Numbered from the stretch's first letter, positions 35,501 through 44,412 are shown. The stretch: 64,000 bases of DNA from Parabacteroides chongii (GCF_029581355.1 NZ_CP120849.1:4000501-4064500), one strand, 5' to 3'. The notes: generated by a model from the letters alone, not told the origin. Made by a program: numbers and translations.

Positions 35501-36063
35501 ATAGTCATGGTGATTTGAAAAAGATAGGAAACTCGACCCCTCGTTATCAATTTGGTATCGATCTGAATGCTGACTGGAAAGGTTTTGACTTCAGAGCATT
35601 TTTCCAGGGAATAATGAAACGTGATTATTTCCAGGGTAGTTATTTCTTCTGGGGGGCTACTGGTAATCAGTGGGCATCTACAGGGTTTGTTCAGCATGAA
35701 GATTATTTTCGTTTGAGCGCAGATCATCCATTAGGTCAAAATTTGGATTCGTATTATCCCAGACCTAATTTTGGTAATGGGAAGAATCTGCAAACTCAAA
35801 CTCGCTATTTGCAACATGCCTCTTATATTCGTTTAAAGAATCTACAAATTGGCTATACATTGCCTAACTCGTTAACAGAGAGGATTCATATAAGTAAACT
35901 ACGTTTTTATATATCGGGAGAGAATCTTTGGACCGGAACCCGGATGAGTAAAATATTTGACCCTGAAACAATTGATGGAGGTTGGAAGAATGGAGATAGT
36001 TACAGTGGTAGTGTGTATCCGTTATCTAAAACCATCTCTTTGGGTCTGAGTGTTAATTTGTAA
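32575..36063 (+). CDS. SusC/RagA-type TonB-dependent transporter with STN domain
   Basis: The 1162-residue outer-membrane protein has these parts in order: a signal anchor (to about residue 34), an STN domain (about 50-105, VDITVKEMFDKLESQSEF), a carboxypeptidase-like regulatory domain (about 120-205, ISGMVTDSKGEPLIGVSIVIQG), a plug (about 210-330) and a C-terminal barrel. The plug contains VVVIGFGTQKKVNLTGAVG and the SusC block GTATIGDG...PLILIDGMEG. The STN domain marks it as a signal transducer for the FecR/ECF pair upstream. It imports a glycan fragment captured by SusD. Substrate is inferred only from the nearby GH38-like enzyme. Confidence 0.96.
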   Translation: MKSIEQKKQLRIMKLFLVFNLIFIMGVSASVYSQNTKFTVNYVDITVKEMFDKLESQSEFRFFYNDQFLDLERKVSLNVKDKKMEDILNFLFSSSPVTYKILDNNRIVIMPKASPVVHQQDSEISGMVTDSKGEPLIGVSIVIQGSNSGTVTDMDGHFNLKVPGQDAVLIVSYIGYSKQQVPVGSRRTFSIMLDEDTQKLDEVVVIGFGTQKKVNLTGAVGTVNAEALEARPVMTAAQALQGMVPGLQIVQNNGGLENRASINIRGTATIGDGSTGGPLILIDGMEGDINAINPQDIENISVLKDAAASSVYGSRAPFGVILVTTKTGKTGKPVINYNNSFRWNQPTMLPEMMDSYTFALYFNDACTNNGQQPQFSPDHLQRILDYQQGKITNSTIPRPTNPQYWADGYSDGNDNVDWYKALYRDWTFSQEHNFSVNGGSERINYYASLNYLDQNGLMVFNQDTYDRYSATAKMNIKLNDWVTLNYSNRFIREDFGRPSALTETFFSDVARQGWPTLVLYDPNGYLYSTPSPALGLRDGGRDRTQTDYLYQQGQLTIEPIKNWKTYVDFNYRIKSANRHWDSQQLFNHDVNGEPYLYQTASNVHEDQLKENYMNINAYTEYSHSLASGHNFKGMFGFQSEMMRKSAFGLQRDGIIIPSLPSVDLTTGTDSNGGMVTPAVNGEYQRWTTAGFFGRINYDFNGKYLAEVNLRYDGTSRYRQEQRWNLFPSFSLGWNIAREQFWETLADYVGTLKLRGSYGELGNQNTSSWYPTYQIMDVKANNGSWLINGAKPNTALAPGLISSLLTWERVKSWNIGLDIGAFNNRLTSSFDYYTRNTLDMVGPAPELPVSLGTAVPKANNTDLRTYGFDFEIAWTDRLKNGLGYGLKFILSDSQTKITRYPNTTGRLDTYRTGQMMGEIWGYTTLGIAKSQEEMDTYLASLPNGGQDALGNKWEAGDIMFADINGDGKIDNGANTLNSHGDLKKIGNSTPRYQFGIDLNADWKGFDFRAFFQGIMKRDYFQGSYFFWGATGNQWASTGFVQHEDYFRLSADHPLGQNLDSYYPRPNFGNGKNLQTQTRYLQHASYIRLKNLQIGYTLPNSLTERIHISKLRFYISGENLWTGTRMSKIFDPETIDGGWKNGDSYSGSVYPLSKTISLGLSVNL

Positions 36064-36076
36064 TTTGTAGAAAACC

Positions 36077-38092
36077 ATGAAACAAATAAATAATATAATA
36101 AGGTCTGTCTTCTCTATTGTATTGACAACCACTCTAGCGTCTTGTAATGATTATCTGGATCAGTCTCCTTTATCTTTGGTGACGCCAGAAAAGTATCTGA
36201 CGGAAGAATCCCAGTTAGCAGCTTATGCCAATGGCTTGTATCCGACGGTTCTTCCTTCTCATAGTGGAGGATATGGCTCTTTCGGGGAAGATAGGAATAC
36301 TGATAATATGGCAAGTAAGACATACGATAACAAGTATGTTCCGGGACAATGGAAGGTAGAGCAGAATGATGCCAATAACTGGAACTTCAGTGTGATATAT
36401 AGCTGTAACTATTTTCTGGGAAATGTATTACCTAAATGGAAATCCGGAGAAATAACAGGGAATAAAGAGTATATCAACCATTATATTGGTGAAATTTATT
36501 TCCTGCGGGCTCACGAATATTTTAAAAGAATGCAATTGTTTGGTGATTATCCGATTATCCGGGATGTGCTTCCTGATCAGATGGAGCCTTTGGTAGAGGC
36601 CAGTAAACGTGCTCCTCATACGGAAGTTGCCCGTTTTATTATTTCAGACCTGGATTCTGCCATTGTATTAATGGCTAATAATCCGGATAAAAATAAAAAC
36701 AGGATATCTAAAGAAGTCGCATTGCTTTTTAAATCAAGAGTTGCCCTTTATGAAGGTACTTGGTTGAAGTATTTTAAAAATACGGCGTTTGTTCCTAATG
36801 GACCGGGATGGCCGGGAAAAGAGAAAGAGTATAATGCGTCTTATACTTTTCAGTCGGGCGATATCGATGCGGAGATAGATTATTTTTTGAGTATTGCAAT
36901 GGAATCGGCAAAACTTGTGGCTGACAATGTTCAACTGGTTTCTAATAATGGAATTTTGCAACAAAGCGTTACCGACCCGATAAACCCTTACGTAGAGATG
37001 TTTAGCGATGTAGACATGTCAGGTTACAGCGAGGTGCTCCTCTGGCGGCAATATAATAAAGGGCTGGGAGTCACACATAATGTTCCGGTAGATGCACAAC
37101 ATGGAAACTATGGCATTGGATTGACACGTGGAATGGTTGATGGCTTTTTGATGAATAACGGATTACCTGTATATGTTTCCGGTTCGGGATATGCGGGAGA
37201 TGAAACAATATTCGATGTACGTAAGGATAGAGACGACCGGTTGACATTATTCTTAAAAGAACCGGGTCAGAAAAATATCCTTTATGAATCCAGTGAAGGC
37301 GATTTCGCCATACCTATTGAACCTTATCCTGAAATATTGAAACCATCGGCTGAAGGAACTTATTCTACAGGCTATAGTTTGAGAAAAGGGGGTAGTTTCG
37401 ATCAGGCTCAATGTGTAAACGGAGGTGGTTTTACCGGTTCTATTACTTTTAGGGGAGTAGAAGCTTATTTGAATTATATTGAAGCTTGTTATGAAAAGAC
37501 CGGATCGATCGATAATACGGCATCGGCCTATTGGAAGGCAATCCGTCGCCGGGCAAATGTAAACGAAGATTATAATTTGACAATTGCGGCAACTAATATG
37601 GCGGAAGAAGCTAAAAACGACTGGGGAGCTTATTCCGCCGGATCTCTGATCGATGCTACATTATATAATATCCGCCGTGAACGTCGGTGTGAGTTAATGG
37701 CTGAAGCTTTACGCTTTATGGATTTGAAAAGATGGAGAGCAATGGATCAGATGATGACCACTCCTTACCATATAGAGGGTTTTAAATTATGGGGCACCAT
37801 GCAAGACTGGTATAAAGACAAGAATGGTACTAGTCAATTGATCTATGGACGCGATTTGGCCAATGCGAATGTGTCTTCTCCTGAGTTAAGCAAATATCTG
37901 AGACCTTATGAGATAAATTCGAAGTCGTTGGCAATTGACGGGTATAAATGGACGATGGCTCATTATTTATATCCGATTGCAATGCAGCATTTTATGATTT
38001 CTGCCGGAGGAGGTGATGTTTCTAACTCGCCTATTTATCAAAATCCGGGTTGGCCTATGGTTGCCAACCAAGGGGCAACGGATATAAAATAG
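36077..38092 (+). CDS. SusD/RagB-family glycan-binding lipoprotein
   Basis: The 671-residue surface lipoprotein has a lipobox (TTLASCNDYLDQ, Cys at about residue 23) and the SusD pattern. An N-terminal helical region carries YLTEESQLAAYANGLYP, and the C-terminal block is IRRERRCELMAEALRFMDLKRWRAM followed by YLYPI. It forms the lid of the SusC transporter and binds the oligosaccharide. It starts 13 bases after susC. The C-terminal motif YQNPGW is also typical. Confidence 0.95.
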   Translation: MKQINNIIRSVFSIVLTTTLASCNDYLDQSPLSLVTPEKYLTEESQLAAYANGLYPTVLPSHSGGYGSFGEDRNTDNMASKTYDNKYVPGQWKVEQNDANNWNFSVIYSCNYFLGNVLPKWKSGEITGNKEYINHYIGEIYFLRAHEYFKRMQLFGDYPIIRDVLPDQMEPLVEASKRAPHTEVARFIISDLDSAIVLMANNPDKNKNRISKEVALLFKSRVALYEGTWLKYFKNTAFVPNGPGWPGKEKEYNASYTFQSGDIDAEIDYFLSIAMESAKLVADNVQLVSNNGILQQSVTDPINPYVEMFSDVDMSGYSEVLLWRQYNKGLGVTHNVPVDAQHGNYGIGLTRGMVDGFLMNNGLPVYVSGSGYAGDETIFDVRKDRDDRLTLFLKEPGQKNILYESSEGDFAIPIEPYPEILKPSAEGTYSTGYSLRKGGSFDQAQCVNGGGFTGSITFRGVEAYLNYIEACYEKTGSIDNTASAYWKAIRRRANVNEDYNLTIAATNMAEEAKNDWGAYSAGSLIDATLYNIRRERRCELMAEALRFMDLKRWRAMDQMMTTPYHIEGFKLWGTMQDWYKDKNGTSQLIYGRDLANANVSSPELSKYLRPYEINSKSLAIDGYKWTMAHYLYPIAMQHFMISAGGGDVSNSPIYQNPGWPMVANQGATDIK

Positions 38093-38118
38093 TAATTCAT
38101 ATTTTAATTTGTATTTAC

Positions 38119-40566
38119 ATGAAACATGTTTTGATTGTATTATCAGTGTTGTCCTGCGCATTTTGTGCGCAGGCTACTCTGAAAAGCGATATATCCGACA
38201 ACAAGCGGGATACCCTAGGTATTAAGTACGTAGATATAGTACACTGTACTCATACAGATTATGGGTATACAGATCATCCTGTAATAGCGGTGGATTTACA
38301 TAAAAGATATCTCGATGTAGCATTGGATTTGGCTTTGGAAAGTCAGCATAATAAACCCGGAGAACGTTTTACGTGGACAGCCGAAGCGCTGGATCCTTTC
38401 TATTTATGGTGGAAAGAGGCTTCCGCCTCACGCAGAAAGGATATGCTGAAAATGATAAAGAACGGACAGATAGCAGTGAATAACATGCCTTTCCATATTG
38501 CTCCGTTTATCAATAGTAATTTGTGGGATGAGATGTTTGACTGGATCCCGAAGGAACTGGATAGCGCCATAACTCCACAGATAGGTATGCAACATGATGT
38601 AAACGGTTTTCCGCGTGCGGCAGCAAAACGGTTGCTGGATAAAGGTATCCGGTACATTTGGACCGGTATCAATCCACATTGGGGAGGATCGCCGTTTAAA
38701 TTGCCTACAGCCTTTTGGTGGAAAATGCCGGATAACCGGAAATTATTGGTGTGGGCCGGATATCCTTATTGGGAAGGATATGTGTTTTTTGCAGATAAGG
38801 AGTGGCGTATGGGACAACACCAGGCTAATGAAACCCAGTTTTCATGGCCTCGTCAGGGAGATATGCTGAATGCCGATGAGACCTCTGTGAGAAAAGCGAA
38901 TAAAAGGTGCATTGAGCGTATTGAGGAATTAAGGAAAAAAGGATATTCCTATGATTTTATAACGATTTCTTTCACGAACCAGTGGAGGATGGATAATGAC
39001 GGGCCTACAGCTGAATTGCTTCCTTTCGTGAAAAAATGGAATGAACTGGGACTGAAGCCATATCTGAATCTGACAACAGCAGCAAATGCAATGGAGAGGA
39101 TTGAGAAAGAAGCCGGCAATCAGATAGAAACGTTGTCCGGTGAATGGCAGGACTGGTGGTCCTTTGGCCTGGCGGCATCTCCCAGGGAGCTTCAAGCGGC
39201 TCGACAGGCAAAACTTTTTGTTAAAGCAGCCGAATCACCTGTATGGGGAAATAGTAAAGATGGAGTAAACCAGGAAGTTAAAGAGATCAATCGTATGTTA
39301 TGCCGTTATTACGAACATACATTTGCCTCCAATGAGACATCTGGTAATCCATACAGCTTATTTAATATGGGACAGTTAAACGAAAAGGGAACATTTGCAT
39401 ATCGTCCTTTGGAGAGAGCCAAGTGGCTTCTTGCCCGCCAGTTAAGAACTGCTTATTCTCTGAAGGATGGAGGTTTATATGTTGCTAATACTGGCAAAAC
39501 ACCCTATACTGGTTGGGTTGTTCTTGAAGAATATGGCTTCAGAGGGATAGATTATAAATCAGTGAAAGAAGTGGAGACGGGACAGGTTATTCCTTTGCAT
39601 AATGAAAAGGGTACACGTTTCTGGATAGAAAATTTTCAGCCGGAAAGTTATAAATATTTTCATTTACAGAAGGAAGAGTCTATTGTAGAAAAAACGGTAT
39701 CAGATCTGCCGGTACTAACATTCGATGCAAACAACTGGATCACTTCTGCTATTTGGAAAGGAATGAATCAACCATTATTCACAGAAGGTCTGGCTGATTT
39801 TATGACATTGGATATCAAAGATTCAAACCGCTGGTCGTTAGGTGAGTACATACATTTGGATGATAGTGCCAGAAGTACGAAGGTAAAGGACATAACAAGT
39901 GAGCTTTGGGCTTCGGCTGCGGGAAAAGCAACTATAACTGAAACACCTCATAGTTGGTTAATTTCTCAACCGCTCAATCACCCCAGGGTAAAAGGTATGG
40001 TACGTACGGCTGAGATATTTAAAGAAATTCCGCGTATACACATTAATTTTGTATTTGACAGAATTTCTTCAGAAGATCCGGAAATCTTTTATCTTAGATT
40101 TCCTTTTCCCAAAGAAGCCGATCAATTGTTAGCGACAAATGGGGGAGTACCTTTTGTCCCTTATGAAGACCATTTGCCTAATTCCTGTAAAGACTTTTTC
40201 GTTACAGACAACTGGGTTAAATATGGGGCAAAGGATGGAAGTCGAATTTGGTCTTCTGTTTCAACTCCTTTAATAAATTTCGGAGGACATCATTTTTGTT
40301 CGCGAATTAAAACAGCTCCGGAAAATAAGGATCTTTATGCTATGCTATATAATAATGTATGGGTAGTTAATTTTTTAGTCGATTGTCCGGGTAAAATGGT
40401 ATTTGATTTTGATATCATGTTTGACCGGAATGCCGTGAAAGTAGAACAAATAGACCGATTGGTTGAAACTTATCAGTTGTCAATCCCTGTTATGCTTAAT
40501 CCGTCTACAAAGGAAAATCAACATATTTATAAAAGAATGAATGACTTGAATCCGTTGTCTGATTGA
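38119..40566 (+). CDS. GH38-like (alpha-mannosidase-related) exported enzyme
   Basis: The 815-residue protein has a signal peptide (MKHVLIVLSVLSCAFCAQA) and a catalytic domain like GH38. The zinc motif HTDYGYTDH (His45, Asp47) corresponds to the GH38 HxD pair. Asp160 in GMQHDVNGFP sits where GH38 has its nucleophile. The rest diverges from well-known alpha-mannosidases, and it may belong to a less studied relative such as the DUF5054 group. The locus suggests it trims a mannose- or galactose-containing host or yeast glycan. Family assignment is moderate and substrate unknown. The start at 38119 gives the signal peptide; an upstream frame overlaps susD. Confidence 0.7.
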   Translation: MKHVLIVLSVLSCAFCAQATLKSDISDNKRDTLGIKYVDIVHCTHTDYGYTDHPVIAVDLHKRYLDVALDLALESQHNKPGERFTWTAEALDPFYLWWKEASASRRKDMLKMIKNGQIAVNNMPFHIAPFINSNLWDEMFDWIPKELDSAITPQIGMQHDVNGFPRAAAKRLLDKGIRYIWTGINPHWGGSPFKLPTAFWWKMPDNRKLLVWAGYPYWEGYVFFADKEWRMGQHQANETQFSWPRQGDMLNADETSVRKANKRCIERIEELRKKGYSYDFITISFTNQWRMDNDGPTAELLPFVKKWNELGLKPYLNLTTAANAMERIEKEAGNQIETLSGEWQDWWSFGLAASPRELQAARQAKLFVKAAESPVWGNSKDGVNQEVKEINRMLCRYYEHTFASNETSGNPYSLFNMGQLNEKGTFAYRPLERAKWLLARQLRTAYSLKDGGLYVANTGKTPYTGWVVLEEYGFRGIDYKSVKEVETGQVIPLHNEKGTRFWIENFQPESYKYFHLQKEESIVEKTVSDLPVLTFDANNWITSAIWKGMNQPLFTEGLADFMTLDIKDSNRWSLGEYIHLDDSARSTKVKDITSELWASAAGKATITETPHSWLISQPLNHPRVKGMVRTAEIFKEIPRIHINFVFDRISSEDPEIFYLRFPFPKEADQLLATNGGVPFVPYEDHLPNSCKDFFVTDNWVKYGAKDGSRIWSSVSTPLINFGGHHFCSRIKTAPENKDLYAMLYNNVWVVNFLVDCPGKMVFDFDIMFDRNAVKVEQIDRLVETYQLSIPVMLNPSTKENQHIYKRMNDLNPLSD

Positions 40567-40587
40567 GCTAATTCTGCCCGATAAAAT

Positions 40588-40646
40588 AAAATCCTCTAAT
40601 AAGTTTATTGGAATAAATTTCAGCAAACTTGTTAGAGGATTTTACT
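40588..40646. terminator. Terminator closing the polysaccharide utilisation locus
   Basis: A 19-base arm (40588-40606) pairs with 40625-40643 with one wobble. The core is AAAATCCTCTAA with TTAGAGGATTTT. A and T flanks allow use from both sides. Confidence 0.9.
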
Positions 40647-40720
40647 TTGTCTATTCTGTACAAATAGTCAATATCGGTGTCGTATATAGTCGGGAACTTT
40701 CAGTTATAATTATTGAACCA

Positions 40721-41575
40721 TTAGTCAGAAATAACAGGTATATCTTCCCATTTCCCTTTCACCAGCTCGCGGGTAGTTTTGAAACCGAGTTCTTTTAGTA
40801 TATTAAATGCTTCTTCCCGTCCGTCATTCACCAGATCGGGATAATGGCAATCAGAATTGACCATTACCGGGATATTCATCTCTTTCAGTAATTCGAGGTA
40901 TTCTTTCCGGGGGAATATCTGCTGTTTCTTAACCAGGTTCTTGGTGTTTACTTCTACCATCAATCCTTTTTCAGCGATCAGATCGAGAGTAGCCCTGAAC
41001 GGTTTCTGATACCAGTCCGCATCAAAAGAGAAGCTTTCGCATTTGTGTCCGTTCATATAGATTTTATCCATATGCCCAACAATATCGATTCCTCCTGCCT
41101 GGATCATCTTTAGGGTCGAATCGAAATAGCGGGTCACCAACTTACGGATATCACCATCGAAATATCGGTCGAGGGCTGCTTTATAATCCGTAAAAGAGCC
41201 GTCGATGCAGACCATATTCTCTTCACTCAAATGTTCCGAAACAGGAAGAAAATGAATGGAGCCGATGCGGTAATCCAACGGTAACTCCTGGAAATAGGCG
41301 ATGGAAGGATTATAAGTTTCATCCAGATAGTCGATCTCCAGAGCTGTATATATTTCCAACCGGTCACTATATTTAGCTTTCAACCGGTTTATTTCTGTCA
41401 GATATTCGGGCATATCATCTTTCGACATATTCCAGAATGTTTCGAAGGGCAGGGGTGAATGCGATGAAAATCCATACGCCCGGAATCCATGGGATATAGC
41501 GAACTTGACAAAGTCTTCAGGCGTACTACGCCCGTCACAGAATGTACAATGACTGTGATAGTTACTAAGCTGCAT
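40721..41575 (-). CDS. PHP-family phosphatase (histidinol-phosphatase-like)
   Basis: The 284-residue protein has the PHP domain metal motifs: NYHSHCTFCDGR (residues 5-16), a Glu in ALEIDYL, GSIHFLP, DIVGHMDK and the late NSDCHYPDLV. This fits the HisJ-type histidinol-phosphatase family, which removes phosphate in histidine synthesis. No histidine gene is nearby, and related PHP enzymes act on other phosphates, so the role is probable, not certain. It has its own -7 box and points towards the PUL terminator. Confidence 0.85.
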   Translation of the reverse strand: MQLSNYHSHCTFCDGRSTPEDFVKFAISHGFRAYGFSSHSPLPFETFWNMSKDDMPEYLTEINRLKAKYSDRLEIYTALEIDYLDETYNPSIAYFQELPLDYRIGSIHFLPVSEHLSEENMVCIDGSFTDYKAALDRYFDGDIRKLVTRYFDSTLKMIQAGGIDIVGHMDKIYMNGHKCESFSFDADWYQKPFRATLDLIAEKGLMVEVNTKNLVKKQQIFPRKEYLELLKEMNIPVMVNSDCHYPDLVNDGREEAFNILKELGFKTTRELVKGKWEDIPVISD

Positions 41576-41601
41576 AAATTATTGTCGATTATTTTGGATC
41601 A

Positions 41602-41609
41602 CAAAGATA
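41602..41609 (-). promoter_or_regulatory. -7 box of the PHP gene
   Basis: The minus strand reads TATCTTTG 27 bases upstream of the start codon. Confidence 0.65.
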
Positions 41610-41700
41610 GGAAATCTTTCCGGGTTATCATAAACATATTGCTCCGCACCGTTGTTTAATAGTTGAGAGATTGTTAAACAGGCGATAAATAATAAGAGAT

Positions 41701-41871
41701 ATGAACAGACGAGAAAGGCTGGAGTTGGAAGTTTCCAATATTCAGGCAAAGATAGATAAAGCTTCGAAGGATACTCCTTCCCATATTTTGAGTTCGTGGA
41801 AGAAAGACCTGGTAAGTCTGGAGTTTGAACTGAACAACCTCGTGGATGGCGAGGAAGATAATAATTATTGA
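41701..41871 (+). CDS. Small coiled-coil protein of unknown function (56 aa)
   Basis: An ATG at 41701 opens a 56-codon frame ending TGA at 41871. The product starts MNRRERLELEVSNIQAKID and ends DGEEDNNY. It is highly charged and predicted helical: hydrophobic residues recur every three to four positions (LELEVSNIQAKI, WKKDLVSLEFELNNL), like a short two-helix coiled coil. A terminator begins 42 bases downstream. Codon use resembles neighbouring genes. I do not recognise a family. Confidence 0.65.
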   Translation: MNRRERLELEVSNIQAKIDKASKDTPSHILSSWKKDLVSLEFELNNLVDGEEDNNY

Positions 41872-41912
41872 AAACGCGTATATTTATAGGTTAATAGATT
41901 GTTTTAGAAAGA

Positions 41913-41950
41913 AAAGAAGCGGTAACATCTGATGTCCCGCTTCTTTTTTT
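41913..41950. terminator. Bidirectional terminator, small gene / kbl
   Basis: AAAGAAGCGG pairs with CCGCTTCTTT with a TTTTTT tail on the + strand and an A-rich left flank. It serves the 56-residue gene and the converging kbl gene. Confidence 0.85.
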
Positions 41951-41955
41951 ATTTA

Positions 41956-43146
41956 TTATTTGATAACGTTCAACTCTTTACCAACTTTGATAAATGCAGC
42001 GATCGCCTTGTCCAAATGTTCTTTTTCATGTCCGGCAGACAACTGAACACGGATACGTGCCTGTTCTTTCGGAACTACCGGATAGTAGAATCCTGTTACA
42101 TAGATTCCTTCTTCCTGCATCTTGGCAGCGAAATCCTGAGATAATTTAGCATCGTACAACATAACAGCGCAGATAGCAGACTGAGTCGGTTTGATATCGA
42201 AGCCGGCAGCCAGCATCTTATCGCGGAAATAAGCCACGTTACCCATCAGTTTGGTATGCAGTGCATCGCTTTCTTTCAGCATCTTGAACATTTCCAGACT
42301 AGCTCCGACAATAGCAGGTGCTACCGAGTTAGAGAACAGATAAGGACGTGAACGCTGGCGAAGCATGTCGATAATTTCTTTTTTACCTGTAGTGAAACCA
42401 CCCATTGCACCACCGAATGCTTTTCCTAATGTACCTGTAAAGATGTCTACTTTTCCATATACATTATATTGTTCTGCCACACCGTGGCCAGTCGGACCGA
42501 CAACACCGGCAGAGTGAGATTCGTCAACCATTACCAGTGCATCGTATTTTTCTGCCAGTTCGCAGATCTTATCCATCGGAGCAACATTGCCGTCCATAGA
42601 GAACACGCCGTCTGTTGCAATGATGCGATGACGTTGAGCCTGAGCTTCCTGCAGACAACGTTCCAGATCTGCCATATCGGCGTTTGCATAACGATAACGT
42701 TTTGCTTTACACAAACGTACACCGTCGATGATAGAAGCGTGGTTCAGTGAGTCGGAGATGATAGCATCTTCTTCGCCGAACAACGGTTCGAACAAACCTC
42801 CGTTTGCATCGAAACAAGCAGCATACAGAATAGTATCTTCCGTTTTGAAATAATCGGAAATAGCAGCTTCCAGTTGTTTGTGCAAATCCTGTGTTCCGCA
42901 GATGAAACGAACGGACGACATTCCGTATCCGTGAGTATCCATAGCATCTTTTGCAGCTTTGATCAGACGTTGGTTGTCTGACAGACCAAGGTAATTGTTG
43001 GCACAGAAGTTTAAAACATCACTTCCGGCATTTACTTTAATGTCGGCTCTTTGAGGCGTAGTAATAATACGCTCGTTTTTGTACAATCCGGCTGCTTTGA
43101 TGTTAGCCAGTTCCTGTGTAAGGAAATCTTTCAGTTTACCGTACAT
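41956..43146 (-). CDS. kbl: 2-amino-3-ketobutyrate CoA ligase (glycine C-acetyltransferase)
   Basis: The 396-residue PLP enzyme splits 2-amino-3-ketobutyrate with CoA into glycine and acetyl-CoA, the second step of threonine degradation. Family blocks are NFCANNYLGLSDNQRL, VMVDESHSAGVVGPTG and the PLP-lysine site FTGTLGKAFGGAMGG. It is divergent from the gene for the first step (tdh) across 251 bases, so both may be regulated from that region. Confidence 0.95.
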   Translation of the reverse strand: MYGKLKDFLTQELANIKAAGLYKNERIITTPQRADIKVNAGSDVLNFCANNYLGLSDNQRLIKAAKDAMDTHGYGMSSVRFICGTQDLHKQLEAAISDYFKTEDTILYAACFDANGGLFEPLFGEEDAIISDSLNHASIIDGVRLCKAKRYRYANADMADLERCLQEAQAQRHRIIATDGVFSMDGNVAPMDKICELAEKYDALVMVDESHSAGVVGPTGHGVAEQYNVYGKVDIFTGTLGKAFGGAMGGFTTGKKEIIDMLRQRSRPYLFSNSVAPAIVGASLEMFKMLKESDALHTKLMGNVAYFRDKMLAAGFDIKPTQSAICAVMLYDAKLSQDFAAKMQEEGIYVTGFYYPVVPKEQARIRVQLSAGHEKEHLDKAIAAFIKVGKELNVIK

Positions 43147-43190
43147 AACTTTGTTTTTTGTTAGTATTTTTGAATCAAGTAGACAATTTC

Positions 43191-43273
43191 GTTAACAGTT
43201 GAAAGTGGAAAGTGACAGTTAGTTCGTTTTTGTTACAAAGAACTGTCAACTGTTAATAGTCAACTGTCAACTG
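43191..43273. repeat. Inverted heptamer (AACTGTC) repeat arms between kbl and tdh
   Basis: The left arm (43191-43222) contains GTTAACAGTTG and GTGACAGTTAG. The right arm (43241-43273) contains AACTGTCAACTGTTAATAGT and CAACTGTCAACTG. They are complementary overall but more diverged than the copy between the tRNA genes. Confidence 0.8.
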
Positions 43274-43354
43274 ATGAAGCAAAGGTCATATTTTTTTTTG
43301 AATATTAGCATGAAAAAACACAAGAAAATCGTGCAAGAACAATTTTATTCTCTA

Positions 43355-43362
43355 TACCTTTG
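43355..43362 (+). promoter_or_regulatory. -7 box of tdh
   Basis: TACCTTTG lies 36 bases upstream of the tdh start. Confidence 0.65.
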
Positions 43363-43397
43363 CCGCAGAAAAAACTTAAAAGAACAATAGAAACGCA

Positions 43398-44351
43398 ATG
43401 AAAAATGTATTAATTATCGGTTCTACCGGTCAGATCGGCTCAGAGTTAACCATGGAGTTGAGAAAACGTTACAATGGTGACATTGTAGCAGGTTATATTT
43501 CCGGTGCGGAACCCAAAGGTGAACTATTGGAATCAGGACCTTCTGCACTTGTTGATATAACAAATGAACAGCAGATCGCTGAAACAGTGTCCAAATATAA
43601 AATCGACACGATCTATAACCTGGCTGCATTATTGTCTGCCGTAGCTGAAGCAAAGCCTCAGTTGGCATGGAAGATCGGTATGGGTGGTTTGTTTAACGTT
43701 TTGGAAGTGGCTCGCGAAATGCATTGTGCCGTATTTACTCCGAGTTCTATAGGTGTATTCGGTAACAACACTCCGAAAGACAAAACTCCGCAGGATACGA
43801 TCCGTAACCCGCGTACGATGTACGGTGTTACTAAAGTTTCCGGTGAGTTGTTGAGCGACTATTATAACATCCGTTTCGGTGTCGATACCCGTTCGGTTCG
43901 TTTCCCGGGATTGATTTCTTATGTAACTCCTCCGGGTGGTGGTACGACTGACTATGCCGTGGATATTTATTATTCAGCTGTAAAGGGTGAAAAGTTCGAA
44001 TGTCCGATTGCTGCCGGTACATTTATGGATATGATGTACATGCCGGACGCTTTGCATGCTGCTATCCAGATCATGGAGGCTGACCCGACTCGTTTGGTAC
44101 ATCGTAACTCATTCAACATTGCTTCTATGAGCTTCGATCCGGAAATTATCGCAAACAACATCAAGAAATATATTCCTGAATTGCAGATGGAGTACAAGGT
44201 CGATCCGTTGCGTCAGGCAATCGCTGAATCATGGCCTAATTCACTGGACGATACTTGTGCACGTGAAGAATGGGATTGGAAACCTACTTACGATCTGGAT
44301 ACAATGACTCGTGACATGATCGCTAAACTGAAAGAACGTTTCGGTAAATAA
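43398..44351 (+). CDS. tdh: L-threonine 3-dehydrogenase, short-chain (epimerase-like) type
   Basis: The 317-residue protein is an NAD-dependent epimerase-fold enzyme with GSTGQIG (residues 8-14) and the catalytic YGVTK motif near residue 143. The phrases TPSSIGVFG, SVRFPGLISYVTPPGGGTTDYAV and the partnership with kbl point to the SDR-type L-threonine 3-dehydrogenase rather than UDP-glucose 4-epimerase. It would oxidise threonine to 2-amino-3-ketobutyrate. A terminator follows. Confidence 0.88.
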   Translation: MKNVLIIGSTGQIGSELTMELRKRYNGDIVAGYISGAEPKGELLESGPSALVDITNEQQIAETVSKYKIDTIYNLAALLSAVAEAKPQLAWKIGMGGLFNVLEVAREMHCAVFTPSSIGVFGNNTPKDKTPQDTIRNPRTMYGVTKVSGELLSDYYNIRFGVDTRSVRFPGLISYVTPPGGGTTDYAVDIYYSAVKGEKFECPIAAGTFMDMMYMPDALHAAIQIMEADPTRLVHRNSFNIASMSFDPEIIANNIKKYIPELQMEYKVDPLRQAIAESWPNSLDDTCAREEWDWKPTYDLDTMTRDMIAKLKERFGK

Positions 44352-44375
44352 TATTATAAGAGGTATGGTGATGAG

Positions 44376-44412
44376 AGGGGATGTCCGGTTTCGGATGTCC
44401 CTTTCTTTTTTT
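44376..44412 (+). terminator. Terminator of tdh
   Basis: GGGATGTCC pairs with GGATGTCCC around GGTTTC with wobbles, followed by TTTCTTTTTTT. Confidence 0.8.

Noticed and set aside
43398..44351. UDP-glucose 4-epimerase
   Set aside because: The epimerase fold fits, but the sequence phrases and the divergent kbl partner favour threonine 3-dehydrogenase.
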